Assembly: GCA_963698775.1 (NCBI GenBank)
Contig: CAVOSE010000004.1
Span: 62,001-126,000 of the forward strand
Origin: Thiohalocapsa sp963698775
GTDB taxonomy: Bacteria; Pseudomonadota; Gammaproteobacteria; Chromatiales; Chromatiaceae
Direction: 5' to 3'
DNA length: 64,000 bases
A model generated the notes under the pieces. It did not search any database and was not told the DNA's origin. It worked only from the letters and a program-made list of their open reading frames with translations. Below, in pieces: positions 23,641-32,113 of the stretch (positions are counted from its first letter, which is position 1; the number at the start of each line of letters is the position of its first letter). The position numbers and the translations under genes are program-made.

Positions 23641-25049
23641 GGCTCACCCTTCTTATAGAGCCGCGTACCGGCGATCCAGGTTTCATCGATGTTGCGGTCG
23701 TCGCCGCACGCCATGACGCCGAACAGGAGCTGGGCGGCCTCCTCCATCGTCTTGGGACCCGACTCGGCGGCGAGCGACTGATGCCACGCCATGGCGTCCT
23801 GACCGGCGGTCCAATCGATCGCGACGAAGTCCGCTTCTTTGCCCTTGTCGAAGTTGCCCAAGACGTCGTCGAGATACAGCGACTGGGCGCCGCCGAGGGT
23901 GGCGAGGTAGAAGGCCCGGTAGGAAGACAGCTTGTTGCGTTCCGCTTCGGCCTCGTCCTGTTCGCGGGGATTGACGGAGCCGTCGAGCATCGTGTTATTG
24001 CACATGCCGACCTTGTAGGCCTCTTCGAGGACGCGGATCATCGAGATCGCGTTACCGCCGCCCATGTCGCATCCAAGCGAGAGGCGGACGCGGTGCTCGG
24101 GGTCGGTCGCGCGGCCGATGCGGAACAGGCCGCTGCCGAGAAAGAGGTTGGACAACGGACAAAAGCAAACCGCGGCGCCCGCCTTCGAGAACCGTCGAAA
24201 TTCGTCGTTGTTAAGCCAGACGCCGTGGCCCGCAGTGAATTTCGGTCCGAGCAGGCCGTGCTTTTCGTGAACCTCGGTGTAGTCGCGGCAGTCGGGATAG
24301 TACTCTTTCGCCTGACGGACTTCCGTCGGGTTTTCGGAAATGTGCGTGTTGATCCAGAGATCGCTGTGCTCTCTCTTGAGTTGACCGCAGCGATCCATCA
24401 TCGCCTCGGTGCAGCCGACGGCGAAGCGCGGCGTGATCGCGTAGAGGTTCCGCCCCTTGCGATGGTACTTTTCGATCAACGCCTTGGAGTGCTTGTAAAA
24501 GTCGTCGGCGCTGATGATGTAATCATCGGGCGCAAACCGGTCGATACCGGTGAGGCCGGCGATCACGCGCATGTTCCGCTTGGCTGCCTCGTCGAAGAAG
24601 ACCTCGGTCGTCACGGGGAAACTCGTCGTGAAGGCCTGGCAGGTCGTCGTTCCGCCGGCAAGCAGCGCTCGAAAAAATTTCTGCGCGGCTTCGGTGGCGT
24701 AGTCCCGGTCGCGGTACTTGGTCTCTTCGGGGAAGATCCAGGTTTGCAGCCAATCGAGAAGCTGATGCCCATAGGCACCGAGCACGCGAATCTGCGGGAA
24801 GTGGATGTGGCCATCGATGAATCCCGGCATGATCAGCCGGTCCTTGATGTGGGTCACGTCAACGCCGGGATGGCGTTTCGAGACCTCCTCATACGGACCG
24901 AAGTCCGCAACGATTCCGTCCTTGACGACGAGCATCCCGTCGGCGAAGAAACGCGATGCCTCCTGCTCCTTTCCGGTATGCCGCCACGGATCGTCGACGA
25001 AATCGAAGAACGCACCGCGGATCGCACAATTGCCGCCAGCCATCTGCAA
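23628..25049 (-). CDS. guaD: Guanine deaminase
   Basis: A zinc-dependent amidohydrolase of 473 residues that converts guanine to xanthine in purine salvage or catabolism. The metal site is visible along the chain: PGFIDGHIHFPQ (HxH), the C-terminal metal Asp region GCDMGGGNAISM, and the middle His in NTHISENPTEV and FTAGHGVWL. CFCPLSNLFLGSGLF is the typical GuaD substrate-loop block (CPTSNLFLGSGLF). Starts are possible at 25049 or two codons later. Length agrees with the family. It lies in the IS91-flanked segment next to gene fragments, and no other purine catabolism gene is present, so it was probably acquired alone. Confidence 0.92.
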   Translation of the reverse strand: MQMAGGNCAIRGAFFDFVDDPWRHTGKEQEASRFFADGMLVVKDGIVADFGPYEEVSKRHPGVDVTHIKDRLIMPGFIDGHIHFPQIRVLGAYGHQLLDWLQTWIFPEETKYRDRDYATEAAQKFFRALLAGGTTTCQAFTTSFPVTTEVFFDEAAKRNMRVIAGLTGIDRFAPDDYIISADDFYKHSKALIEKYHRKGRNLYAITPRFAVGCTEAMMDRCGQLKREHSDLWINTHISENPTEVRQAKEYYPDCRDYTEVHEKHGLLGPKFTAGHGVWLNNDEFRRFSKAGAAVCFCPLSNLFLGSGLFRIGRATDPEHRVRLSLGCDMGGGNAISMIRVLEEAYKVGMCNNTMLDGSVNPREQDEAEAERNKLSSYRAFYLATLGGAQSLYLDDVLGNFDKGKEADFVAIDWTAGQDAMAWHQSLAAESGPKTMEEAAQLLFGVMACGDDRNIDETWIAGTRLYKKGEPDSI

Positions 25050-25101
25050 GCTTCCTATTCAGTTTTCGCGCCGTAGGTGCGACCAACGAATCGGCGGCGC
25101 A

Positions 25102-25530
25102 CTATCCGATCGTTTCGAATACCCAGACCATCGCGGCGAGCAGTCCCGCGATGACGACGAATCCCGCGATCGTGACGGCCAGTCCCACGCTGCGCGTCGG
25201 TTGCAGCCAGAACGAAAGGGCTCGCGTCACGGCGGGCATCAGAACCCATTGCAGGATGCTGACGCTGGCGATGTTGCCGATGAGCATCGATGCCGCGAAC
25301 GGGAACGAGGCCAGATGCGGCGCCACGTAAAGCGTCCACAGCATCACCGTGGGATAGAGCGCGAGGACGACCGCCGTCACGATGCGCCAGTCGGGAGTGG
25401 GGGCAGATCCTTTGACGCTCGAAAACCAGGCGTCGAATCCACCTAATTCTTGGAAGTCGTAGGCGCCGAAGTCCTGGTGGAATTTCTCCGTCCAGTCCTT
25501 GCGGTCGTCGGAGGTGATCGCGTTTACCAA
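25102..25530 (-). pseudogene. 5'-truncated antibiotic biosynthesis monooxygenase-like membrane protein
   Basis: A 142-codon reverse frame. Residues 1-36 (DRKDWTEKFHQDFGAYDFQELGGFDAWFS) match the region just after an ABM domain, and the rest gives three hydrophobic helices (IVTAVVLALYPTVMLWTLYV, ASMLIGNIASVSILQWVLMP, GLAVTIAGFVVIAGLLAAM). This is the usual C-terminal part of ABM proteins with a membrane tail. The catalytic ABM half is missing: the frame begins inside an IS91 transposase tail, whose Leu codon serves as its apparent TTG start. The IS insertion therefore probably cut the gene. Confidence 0.55.
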
Positions 25531-25580
25531 GAAAGGCGCTGTTCAACCTCAAAGTCAGACTCGGGCTGGTCCAGAAATTC
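25524..25580 (-). mobile_element. IS91-family transposase, extreme C-terminal remnant
   Basis: On the reverse strand the sequence reads EFLDQPESDFEVEQRLSW then TAA at 25524-25526, which is the canonical end of IS91-family transposases (LLGQPEPDFEFDQRIAW). Only about 19 residues survive. It faces the similar remnant at 19829-20054, so the 5.5 kb between them is bracketed by inward-pointing transposase ends. Confidence 0.55.
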
Positions 25581-25830
25581 AGCCGTTCCCCGACCACTCA
25601 CTCTCCAACCCGGCTGCCAATATTCCGCTGGCCTCCTGCAACGTCACTGTTCTTGCAACAGGCCCATGCTTCTCTTTCCCCTTCACGTCGTTGACATACC
25701 GCTCTTTTTTCCCCGAGTAACGCTGCCTTACCGCGTACAACGCGGGGTTCCCCTCGGCGTCTGTCGATACAGCAAACGCATAGCGAATCTTGCCTTTCGG
25801 GATCTTATTCCGGATCTTTTTCTTCTTCAT
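25579..25830 (-). CDS. Small basic protein of unknown function
   Basis: An 83-residue Lys-rich protein from the ATG at 25830: MKKKKIRNKIPKGKIRYAFA, then ALYAVRQRYSGKKERYVNDV and a C-terminal helix. AGAGG lies 10 bases before this ATG, which decides it over the in-frame GTG two codons upstream. The stop lies at the edge of the IS91 tail, so the natural C-terminus may have been replaced. Codons are AT-richer than in core genes. No family recognised. Confidence 0.5.
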   Translation of the reverse strand: MKKKKIRNKIPKGKIRYAFAVSTDAEGNPALYAVRQRYSGKKERYVNDVKGKEKHGPVARTVTLQEASGILAAGLESEWSGNG

Positions 25831-26132
25831 AGTCACGCTACCTCTTTTAGGTTTGATGTTTCATCGCGGATTCCCGAACGTGGGATTTTTCCTACAACTC
25901 CATTTGGTTGCAGAGTTCTAAGATTCGCCCCTCACTCTGGCTGGATGCCGACAAGATTAGGCAAGGGCCCCACCCGCCCGCGGCCCGCTGCTGTGGGAAG
26001 CTACCGATGCCGAGCACGATCGATCCCCCGCCGATCCGCTGCTACCGCCCGCCGCGGCCTTCACGTTCAACCAGCGCGTCGCCTGGAAGCAGCGGCCGTG
26101 ACTGCGCTGCTGAAGCACAGCTTTTCCGGGCG

Positions 26133-28725
26133 TCAGAGCATTCCGACCCGCCGAGAAGGTTTGACTCGCAGGCGCTGGAAGACAACGCCCGCGATCAGCA
26201 GTCCCAACAGCAGCAGCGCCCATTGCGACAGCGCCGGGATGGGACGAGGCGGCGCATCCGGTACGAAGGTCCCGGCGACATGCTCGACGTTGCCCATCCA
26301 CACGGTGCAGGCGCCCACGCCGGTACAGGCGCCGCTCCAGCCAGCGAAGCGTTGACCAGGGGCGGGCGTTGGTGTCAGCGTGACTTCCGCTCCCGCAACG
26401 AAGGCAGCGCTGCAGGTGTGGCCGCAGTTGATTCCGGGCGGCAGGCTTGTGATCGTGCCGTCGCCGTTGTCGTGTACGGTCAACGTGTGATGTCCCGGCG
26501 CAACCGCGGCGAAACTGGCCTGCACGGCCTTGTTCGCGTTCATCGTCAGGTCGCAGGTGCGGGTACCGGTGCAGGCGCCGGTCCAGCCAGCGAACCGGTA
26601 TCCGGAGTTGGGCCGGGCGATCGCGTTCACCGTCGTGCCGGCGGCGAAGCCGGCGGTGCAGCGCGTCCCGCAGTCGATGCCGCCTGGCGTGCTGGTCACA
26701 ATGCCGCCGTTGCCGCCGGTGACGGTCAGGGAGAAATGCGCGTTGTCGACGAACGCTGCGCCGACGTTGCGCGCCTCGGACATGGTCACCGTGCATGGCG
26801 AAGCCGCGCCCGAACACGCGCCCGACCAGCCGGCGAACGACCAGCCGGCGGCCGAAACGGCACTCAGCATGACCGATGAGTTGGCCGCGAACGCCGCGCT
26901 GCAGGTCGAGCCGCAGCTAATGCCCGACGGCGTGCTGGTGACGGTGCCGCCGCCGGCATTTACCACCGATAGCGTCGGCGTCGCGGCCGCAGCAACCCAG
27001 GGCCCGAAGGTGATGGTGTAGGGGCCAGCGCCGCCGTACAAGATGGTCTGGTCCATCTTCGACGGCACTGTTGGCTGTGCCGGGGTCGTTGCCGAGGGCG
27101 TAGGGTCTTCATCGTCGGCAAAACCGTAGGCCATGCCCATGATCCTGCCGGTCCCTGCCGTACCACTGGCGGATTTCACGGCACCCGGCGGTCGCTTGAA
27201 CATCGGCGTGCCGCCAATGGTCGCAATGTGCATCCACTGCGAGAACAGGTTCTGCGTGATATCCGGAAAGATCGACGTCGGGTCCGAAGCGGTCGTCTTT
27301 GTGGGATACCAGTAGGTCTCATCCTGCCAGCATTGCCAGGTGTATGTCTGGCTGCAGGTCACCAGCGCGACGCCGCGATTCATGGCGGCGGAAATGAGGA
27401 ATGCCAGCCGGCCGACGACGTTGATATAACCGACGCTCCCGTATTTCGTCGTCGCCAGCGGCAAGGAACTCGCGAAGTTGTTGTAGGTGGCGGCCGACGG
27501 CGTTCCGAGCGCCCCTGCGCCCCCGAATACCTGATAGCCACTCGATGCCGGGATCGGACAGTCGGTGGGGATCGCGCCAAGCTTGCAGCCGGTCTCGAAG
27601 CCCTTCGGGCTGAAGACGTAGGCGACATATCCTGTTGACGCACCGGTGAACTTCATCGCCGCGATCGAGAACGGCGGACTCGATCCGGGATAGGTGAGCG
27701 TCACGATGGAACTCGTGAACGTATCCTGCGGGACGCCGGCGAGTGTGCCGCCCGTGTCGATGGTCAGCGTCGGCGCGCCGGTCGTCGCCCACAGCGTGTC
27801 GATCACGCCGTCGAAGACCGTGTTGAGCCGGCTGGCCTGCGTGGCCGCAGTGTTCGCGCCGAGAAAGCCGCCGGGATTCTGAATGACGTACTGGGGCACC
27901 GCGCTGCCGGTCGTTGAGATGCCCTGCAAGAGATCGAGGTAGGCGCACACTACGGGAGTGGGGTCCGTGCTGCAGGGCTTATTGCCGTTGCCGGCCTGTG
28001 CAAGCCCATTGATGAACGCCGAGTAATTGTCGCGCATGCTCAGGTGATTGACGACGTCGCCCGGGTTGTCCGCCGCGCCGACCGGATTCCCGATCACAGG
28101 CGGGTTGTCGGGCGGTTTGGGCGGTGCGGAGGGGACCGCCGACACAGTCGCGGTGGTACTCATCGGAAAGGCGAGGAAATCGACCTGCGAGAGATCCGTG
28201 GTGCCCCTGGTCGAGCTGGCGCCGATCTCGGAAAACGCCCACGCGGGAATGGACTTGTCTGTGACGAGCGACGCTGACGGTGTCGCGAGATTGAGGTCGG
28301 CGGCTGACGTGTAGGTAAACACGTTCGGCACGTTGAACAGACCGGGTGGTATCGGTGACGACGAAGTAATAGACGCGCGCGCTGATCGAGTCCAGCGCAC
28401 CGGTGATCTGGACTTGCGAGATTTCCTGCGGGAAGCGGTAGCAGGGTAGCGTCGCCGTCGTGGCCGGAGGCGTTGGCGCGGCGGGCGCTCCCCAGGACCC
28501 GTCGGACTGCAGCACGTAGGGTCCCGCGGTCGAGTACCCGGTGACGTAGATCTGATAGGTTCCGGGCGTCAGGTTGGTGCTGTCCTGGAGCGTGAACGTC
28601 GCGGTCTGCGCGTGAACTACCGTCGAAGCGAGCGCTGCGACCAGCAGCAAGGGCAACAGCTTCGATGCCTGCCAGAGTTGCCGGAGGATGGATGCCGGGC
28701 CGGACAGCGTTCGGTCGTAGGACAT
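26133..28725 (-). pseudogene. Secreted GH64-like protein with three B-repeats and IPTL-CTERM tail, frameshifted
   Basis: The gene starts at 28725 with a signal peptide (LLPLLLVAALASTVVHAQ). It continues as a beta-rich domain (TYQIYVTGYS, ARVYYFVVTDT) to about 28350, where the frame changes; the second frame resumes at PPGLFNVPNVFTY. The order of elements (LSQVDFLAFPM, ..., MGMAYGFADDED, YTITFGPW) resembles the GH64 beta-1,3-glucanase/thaumatin-like fold. Then come three repeats of about 75 residues, each with G(T/I)(V/I)TSxPxGIxCGxxC and FAGWxGAC (divergent InlB B-repeats), and last an IPTL-CTERM anchor IPALSQWALLLLGLLIAG followed by basic residues. One indel separates an otherwise undamaged 850-codon gene, so a sequencing error or recent mutation are both possible. 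Confidence 0.6.
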
Positions 28726-29126
28726 TCCGTATACGCTCCTGCCTTCGGGATCGGTCAGTGCAGCTTATAACAGCTTGCGTTCGCATTCGCCAAGCCGCTT
28801 CCGAGGAATACGGAGTGCGATGCTGGCGGTACAGCGTCGGCCGAATCCCGACATCAAGCACCCCGGCAATCGAGGTCGGCTGCTGATCGGTTGCCGCGGA
28901 CAGGACTATCGTGCGACCCGAAGGAGTTTGAACTTGCGGGCACCGCCAGCTATTTTCGGCTGTGGACGCATCCGGAGGTGTTGGTAGGAATCGTTCTGAG
29001 ACAATCCGCTGAGATACAGCAAGCGGCAGCAGCATGCGACAATAACGCGGTCGCGATCCTCGCGATCATCCGACGAGCGCCCCATCCGCGTGCGACGGCG
29101 CTGCAACGCAAACCGGAGAATCCATC
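28726..29126. other. Divergent intergenic region
   Basis: About 400 bases between the divergent GH64-like gene and the secreted hypothetical gene at 29127. No coherent ORF, RNA gene or repeat was recognised. It should carry the promoters for both directions. GGAG lies 10 bases before the ATG at 29127. Confidence 0.4.
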
Positions 29127-29858
29127 ATGAAATGGTCGACGACACTGAGTTCCATTCTGTTTCTGACCGCCGCTGTGAACCCCCTCGCCGGCACCTTTGA
29201 CGGCGTCGGCGGCGCAATCGCCGGCTCGGCGCCGGTGGTGCGTCTACTGAGTTGCGATCTGGTGAAGACCTCCTTCAAGGGCGACAACGAGGGTTGGATT
29301 AGCAGCGCCGAGAAGTCCGTGGAGTCCAGCTGTTTTGCAGGAGACACGCCATTCAAGTTCTCGGCAAGCGCCGATCAGTGGCCAAAGCTGCTTGAGCTGG
29401 CGGGCGAGCCGGTGTTGGTGAAGCTGGCCGAGAACAAAGGCCTAGTCAAGGACGCAAAGACGGACTTGGCCATGGTCGGCATCGTCTCCCGAAGCAGCAC
29501 TACGCCCAAGTTCACCAAACTCTGCGGCGATGACAAGGCACCTAAGGAGTTCAAAAAGGTCTGGTCCCACGGCTATCGCGTCGGCCAAGCGGTGGATCTT
29601 TGGCAGGGCAACCAGCGCGACAAGGACGAGCATTGGGACGGCCCACAGAAGGGCCACAAGGACGCTTGGTATCTGGATGTGCGGATGTCCAAGCCGGGCA
29701 ACTGGCAGTGGGCACCCCGCGGCTCGGTGCGTTTAGGGGCGGTCTGCGCCGATCAAAATGAGACCATCGCCGCGGCCATGGAACCGCTGATTTTCGTCTA
29801 CGACCAGGGCGACGATGACCCACACTACGCAGTCATCGAAGTTTACCGCATCGACTAA
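29127..29858 (+). CDS. Exported hypothetical protein
   Basis: A 243-residue protein with a signal peptide (STTLSSILFLTAAVNPLAG). The mature part has four cysteines (LLSCDLV, SSCFAG, KLCGDD, AVCADQ), compatible with two periplasmic disulfides. A central Lys/Trp-rich region includes WSHGYRVGQAVDLWQGN and YLDVRMSKPGNWQWAPRGSVRLG. No catalytic motif or family was recognised. It ends 3 bases before the stop of the convergent L,D-transpeptidase gene. Confidence 0.65.
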   Translation: MKWSTTLSSILFLTAAVNPLAGTFDGVGGAIAGSAPVVRLLSCDLVKTSFKGDNEGWISSAEKSVESSCFAGDTPFKFSASADQWPKLLELAGEPVLVKLAENKGLVKDAKTDLAMVGIVSRSSTTPKFTKLCGDDKAPKEFKKVWSHGYRVGQAVDLWQGNQRDKDEHWDGPQKGHKDAWYLDVRMSKPGNWQWAPRGSVRLGAVCADQNETIAAAMEPLIFVYDQGDDDPHYAVIEVYRID

Positions 29859-29860
29859 CG

Positions 29861-31927
29861 CTATTGCGACAGCAGCCTCGGCGCCGGAGTCTGCCGATCA
29901 GATCCGGTGGTCACCGTCTCGAGGGGCAATAGCAGGACCGTCTCAGTTCCGCCAACATCCCCTGGGCGCGAATCCAAAGTCGATGTCTCGGATAGCCCCG
30001 GCAGCAGCGCTGGCGCGAGTTCTAGCTTCTCGTCGGACAACTCACGGTCGGTGGCCACCGAGGGGCTCAAAGAGCCGCCCGCGGCACCCCGTTGCAACTC
30101 TGGGGAAATCGACATGGACAGGGGAGAGATCGATACGTCGACGGACGCCGCCGTTGCGGTCGCGCTCGGTGTAGGTTCAGCATTCGATTCTGAATTTGGG
30201 CTGCCATTGCCCTCGGCAAGGACCCCGGTCGCAGCTTCAGTCGGGTGCTCAGCGACGGACTCTGATTCCGATGCCGGTTCCGGCTTTGTCGCTGGCTCCA
30301 GCTCTGGTTCAGGTTCGGGCTCAAGGAAGGCGATGCGGTCGCCGTGTGCGGGCTTATCGAGCACGGCGAGCAGGCGCCTGTCGCGGTTGTAGACATCACG
30401 CCTGAACCCGACCCGTCCCTGGTCGTCGGCGACGGCGGTCAGGTAGTACAGCAGTACCGGTAGGTGGTCGTCGAGATGCACGTACCGGGTCTTGCCGCGC
30501 TTGACCACGCGGTTGATCTCGGATTGGTCCCAATTCGGCTTGTTCAGCACTTGCTGGGCCAGGGTTAAAGGATCCTTGACCCGAATACAGCCGTGACTAT
30601 AGGCGCGTTCTCGGCGAGAGAACAGGTGCCGCGAGGGCGTGTCATGTAGATAGATGGCATGGCCGTTCGGAAACATGAACTTCACCCGCCCGAGCGCGTT
30701 CGACGGACCAGCGGGCTGTACGATGCGGTACCGCTTGTAGTTGCTGGTGTCGACACCCGACACTTTGCGCCCGGTTCGACGGTCAACCACCTGATAGCGG
30801 CTGGAAACGCCGCCCATCTTTTTCTGGATCGATACCGGCACGGACCAGGTTGGGTTGAAAACGATATGTTCCATCTCGTCGCGGAACATTGGCGTCTGGG
30901 CGTCGGTGGTGCCGATGACCACCGGTGTCGTCCAGACCTCCTCGTGATTGCGTAGCAGTTGGAGCCGATATGCCGTGATGTCGACGAGCAGGTAATCGGC
31001 GGGCAGATCGTTGTAGAGCCAGCGCATCCGCTCCAGATTGGCGCGAATGGTCAACAGCCTGTCGTCCAAGGGTTGATTCAGCGCGCGCAGCGTGGCTGGC
31101 CCCACTACACCGTCGGCGCCCAGGCCTGAACGTTTTTGAAAGCCCTTCACGGCGGCTGCCAAGCCCTCATCGAAGGACTCAGGATCGGCCATCGCCGAAG
31201 GCTGATAGCCATCGATAACCTCCAGGTGCTGGCGAACCAACGCCACCCGTGGGCTCTTGCTGCCGATGGACAAGTTCGCCCCGGCGGGAATGTCACTCCA
31301 ACCGCCGCGGTCGGCGATCGCGAGGTAGCGCTGATAGCCGAGTTTCAAATTGCGGTAAAAGGGTGCATCCGGCACCAGTGCGGAGATCTCGGCGGCTAGG
31401 TCCGGCGCCGCCAAAACCCTTTCCAGGTCCGCCTTGAGCAACTCCGCGTCGGCCTTGTCGACGAAGATTTGGCCGGAATTGACCATGCGCGGATTGTATT
31501 TGCCGAAACGGAAATGGTGGACATAGCGCAGCAAGGCGTCGCTCAGCAGGATGTCCGCGGCGGCGCGGCTTGCCTCCGAGTCAGCGCGAAGCTGATCGCT
31601 GTCGAGGACCTGGGCGATGGCGTCCGCGTGGAAGTCCTCGGGGTCGAAGCCGTCTGCACGGCTCGACCGCGCCAGCCCCAGCAGCGCACGTGCACGGGCG
31701 TCGTCCCAGGCATGGGTGTATTCGCGCTCGGCGTAGAACTCCGCCAAGAAACGGCCGGAGAACAACGGCACGTCGGCGATAGACGGCTCCTCTCGGTCGC
31801 GCAGCGCGTCGGCTTGTTGCTGCAGGGTCTCCGATGCCGCCGGCAGGGAAAAAACCATTGCGATGGGCAACAGCAGGCCCAGCACCCATGCGGGCGTCGA
31901 TATCGGTACAAGGGGGAAGCGGCGCAT
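29861..31927 (-). CDS. L,D-transpeptidase, YcbB/LdtD type, with long acidic C-terminal tail
   Basis: A periplasmic peptidoglycan crosslinking enzyme that makes 3-3 bonds. From the ATG at 31927 it has 688 residues: a signal peptide (PAWVLGLLLPIAMVFSLPAA), an N-terminal YcbB scaffold domain (FLAEFYAERE...YNPRM), a peptidoglycan-binding segment (LAAAVKGFQKRSGLGADGVVGPATLRALN) and the YkuD catalytic domain. The active site reads AIYLHDTPSRHLFSRR...YSHGCIRV, with the catalytic Cys in SHGC. The last 160 or so residues form a disordered Glu/Pro/Ser-rich tail (EPEPEPELEPATKPEPAS) not found in E. coli LdtD. The 31975 start is less likely because the signal peptide begins at 31927. Confidence 0.88.
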   Translation of the reverse strand: MRRFPLVPISTPAWVLGLLLPIAMVFSLPAASETLQQQADALRDREEPSIADVPLFSGRFLAEFYAEREYTHAWDDARARALLGLARSSRADGFDPEDFHADAIAQVLDSDQLRADSEASRAAADILLSDALLRYVHHFRFGKYNPRMVNSGQIFVDKADAELLKADLERVLAAPDLAAEISALVPDAPFYRNLKLGYQRYLAIADRGGWSDIPAGANLSIGSKSPRVALVRQHLEVIDGYQPSAMADPESFDEGLAAAVKGFQKRSGLGADGVVGPATLRALNQPLDDRLLTIRANLERMRWLYNDLPADYLLVDITAYRLQLLRNHEEVWTTPVVIGTTDAQTPMFRDEMEHIVFNPTWSVPVSIQKKMGGVSSRYQVVDRRTGRKVSGVDTSNYKRYRIVQPAGPSNALGRVKFMFPNGHAIYLHDTPSRHLFSRRERAYSHGCIRVKDPLTLAQQVLNKPNWDQSEINRVVKRGKTRYVHLDDHLPVLLYYLTAVADDQGRVGFRRDVYNRDRRLLAVLDKPAHGDRIAFLEPEPEPELEPATKPEPASESESVAEHPTEAATGVLAEGNGSPNSESNAEPTPSATATAASVDVSISPLSMSISPELQRGAAGGSLSPSVATDRELSDEKLELAPALLPGLSETSTLDSRPGDVGGTETVLLLPLETVTTGSDRQTPAPRLLSQ

Positions 31928-32113
31928 CACGTCGGAGCCTCGGGAGGTCAGTGGATGTCCCGCGGCCTCGGCCAACGCGGATGCGTCTGGAGGTGGGACT
32001 GTTTGGGTTTGTAAACTGATCAGACCTGTCAGAAACGTTCGGTGGCAACCACGAGCCTACGCCAAAGTTGCGAGCTTCCGATTGCCGCCGAACGCACAAT
32101 TATGGGCGCAAAC

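Noticed and set aside
23781..25076. 431-codon forward ORF across guaD
   Set aside because: Antisense shadow of guanine deaminase; no motif and typical shadow composition.
30150..30330. Short tandem repeat (EPEPEPELEP) as a separate DNA repeat feature
   Set aside because: It is part of the low-complexity tail of the L,D-transpeptidase and has no independent repeat unit beyond a few codons.
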